A DNA stretch of 5,513 nt from positions 1-5,513 of the forward strand of contig ONMY01000059.1 of the NCBI GenBank assembly GCA_900318975.1. Reading direction: 5' to 3'. Both the position numbers and the translations under genes were made by a program. Numbering within the stretch: the stretch's first letter is position 1; every line of letters starts with the position of its first letter. The stretch comes from an uncultured Bacillota bacterium. GTDB taxonomy: Bacteria > Bacillota_I > Bacilli_A > Izemoplasmatales > UBA1188. Positions 5,341-5,513 of the stretch are shown in pieces. The notes beneath the pieces were generated by a model. The model did not search any database. It saw nothing but the letters and a program-made list of their open reading frames with translations, and was not told where the DNA came from.

Positions 5341-5513
5341 TGAGGAGAGTTATAAGATTTTTTCTACTACTATAAATTCTCTTCTCTCTTATTTAATGAA
5401 TTATTTTTCTACTCATAGTAAATATCTATTCTACCCAAAAGAGAGAATAAAAATTGTATTAAATTTTAGAAAATATGAGATATTTATACAATTTATTAAT
5501 TTAATAAATAATA
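5341..5513. other. AT-rich intergenic region up to the window end
   Basis: No gene is visible in these 173 bases. They contain TTCTAC three times (5362, 5407 and 5429), the direct repeat TTTTTCTACT (5359-5368 and 5404-5413), a 9-bp inverted repeat TTCTCTCTT/AAGAGAGAA (5382-5390 and 5439-5447), and a bulged hairpin at 5451-5494. A possible plus-strand promoter, TTTAGA (5465-5470), 16 nt, TACAAT (5487-5492), could serve a gene beyond the window. At this base composition short repeats are expected by chance. Confidence 0.4.
5451..5494. repeat. Nested inverted repeat (bulged hairpin) in the intergenic region
   Basis: AAATTGTAT (5451-5459) pairs with ATACAATTT (5486-5494), and inside it AAATAT (5471-5476) pairs with ATATTT (5480-5485) around GAG. 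The two right arms are contiguous, while the left arms are separated by 11 bases, so the structure is a 15-bp stem with a one-sided bulge. It is almost all A/T, lacks a T-run tail and has no assignable function. Confidence 0.35.

Noticed and set aside
5341..5513. Riboswitch, tRNA or CRISPR repeats in the AT-rich intergenic region
   Set aside because: No cloverleaf, no conserved riboswitch core and no evenly spaced long repeats; only short AT-rich repeats that chance can explain.
1..5513. Insertion sequences, phage genes or a defence system
   Set aside because: No transposase, integrase, terminal inverted repeats, nuclease or toxin-antitoxin signature was seen on either strand.

Overview
The window looks like a chromosomal segment of a very AT-rich, low-GC Gram-positive bacterium (Bacillota or a close relative such as Erysipelotrichia or RF39-type Bacilli). 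The signs are strong AGGAGG-type ribosome binding sites, T-tailed hairpin terminators, a short ECF sigma factor and A/T-biased codons. Tryptophan is TGG throughout and TGA is used as a stop, so this is not a mycoplasma-type code. I cannot name the genus.

Layout. (1) Positions 2-613, plus strand: the C-terminal two thirds of a radical SAM protein with a reduced SPASM-like auxiliary cluster domain, cut by the window start. (2) Positions 665-2685, plus strand: an ECF-type sigma factor overlapping by 4 nt a single-pass membrane protein. That protein has a short cytoplasmic N-terminus, a Ser/Gly/Asp-rich stalk and an extracellular von Willebrand A (VWA) domain. A strong terminator closes this unit. 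(3) Positions 2784-3323, plus strand: two small membrane proteins, a DUF1294 protein and an unrecognised two-helix protein, 12 nt apart. (4) Positions 5293-3358, minus strand: a GT4 glycosyltransferase followed by a PlsC-like acyltransferase whose start lies 50 nt inside the glycosyltransferase gene. This unit converges on the plus-strand genes at a bidirectional terminator. (5) Positions 5294-5513: AT-rich leader and intergenic DNA with hairpins and a likely promoter.

How the parts may work together. The sigma factor and the VWA membrane protein have the layout of an ECF sigma/anti-sigma pair, with the VWA domain in the place of the sensor. This is the most interesting part of the window. 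The glycosyltransferase and acyltransferase are translationally coupled and probably act in one membrane glycolipid or cell-envelope lipid pathway; the exact substrates cannot be read from sequence. The two small membrane proteins lie behind the sigma unit's terminator and have no clear assigned role.
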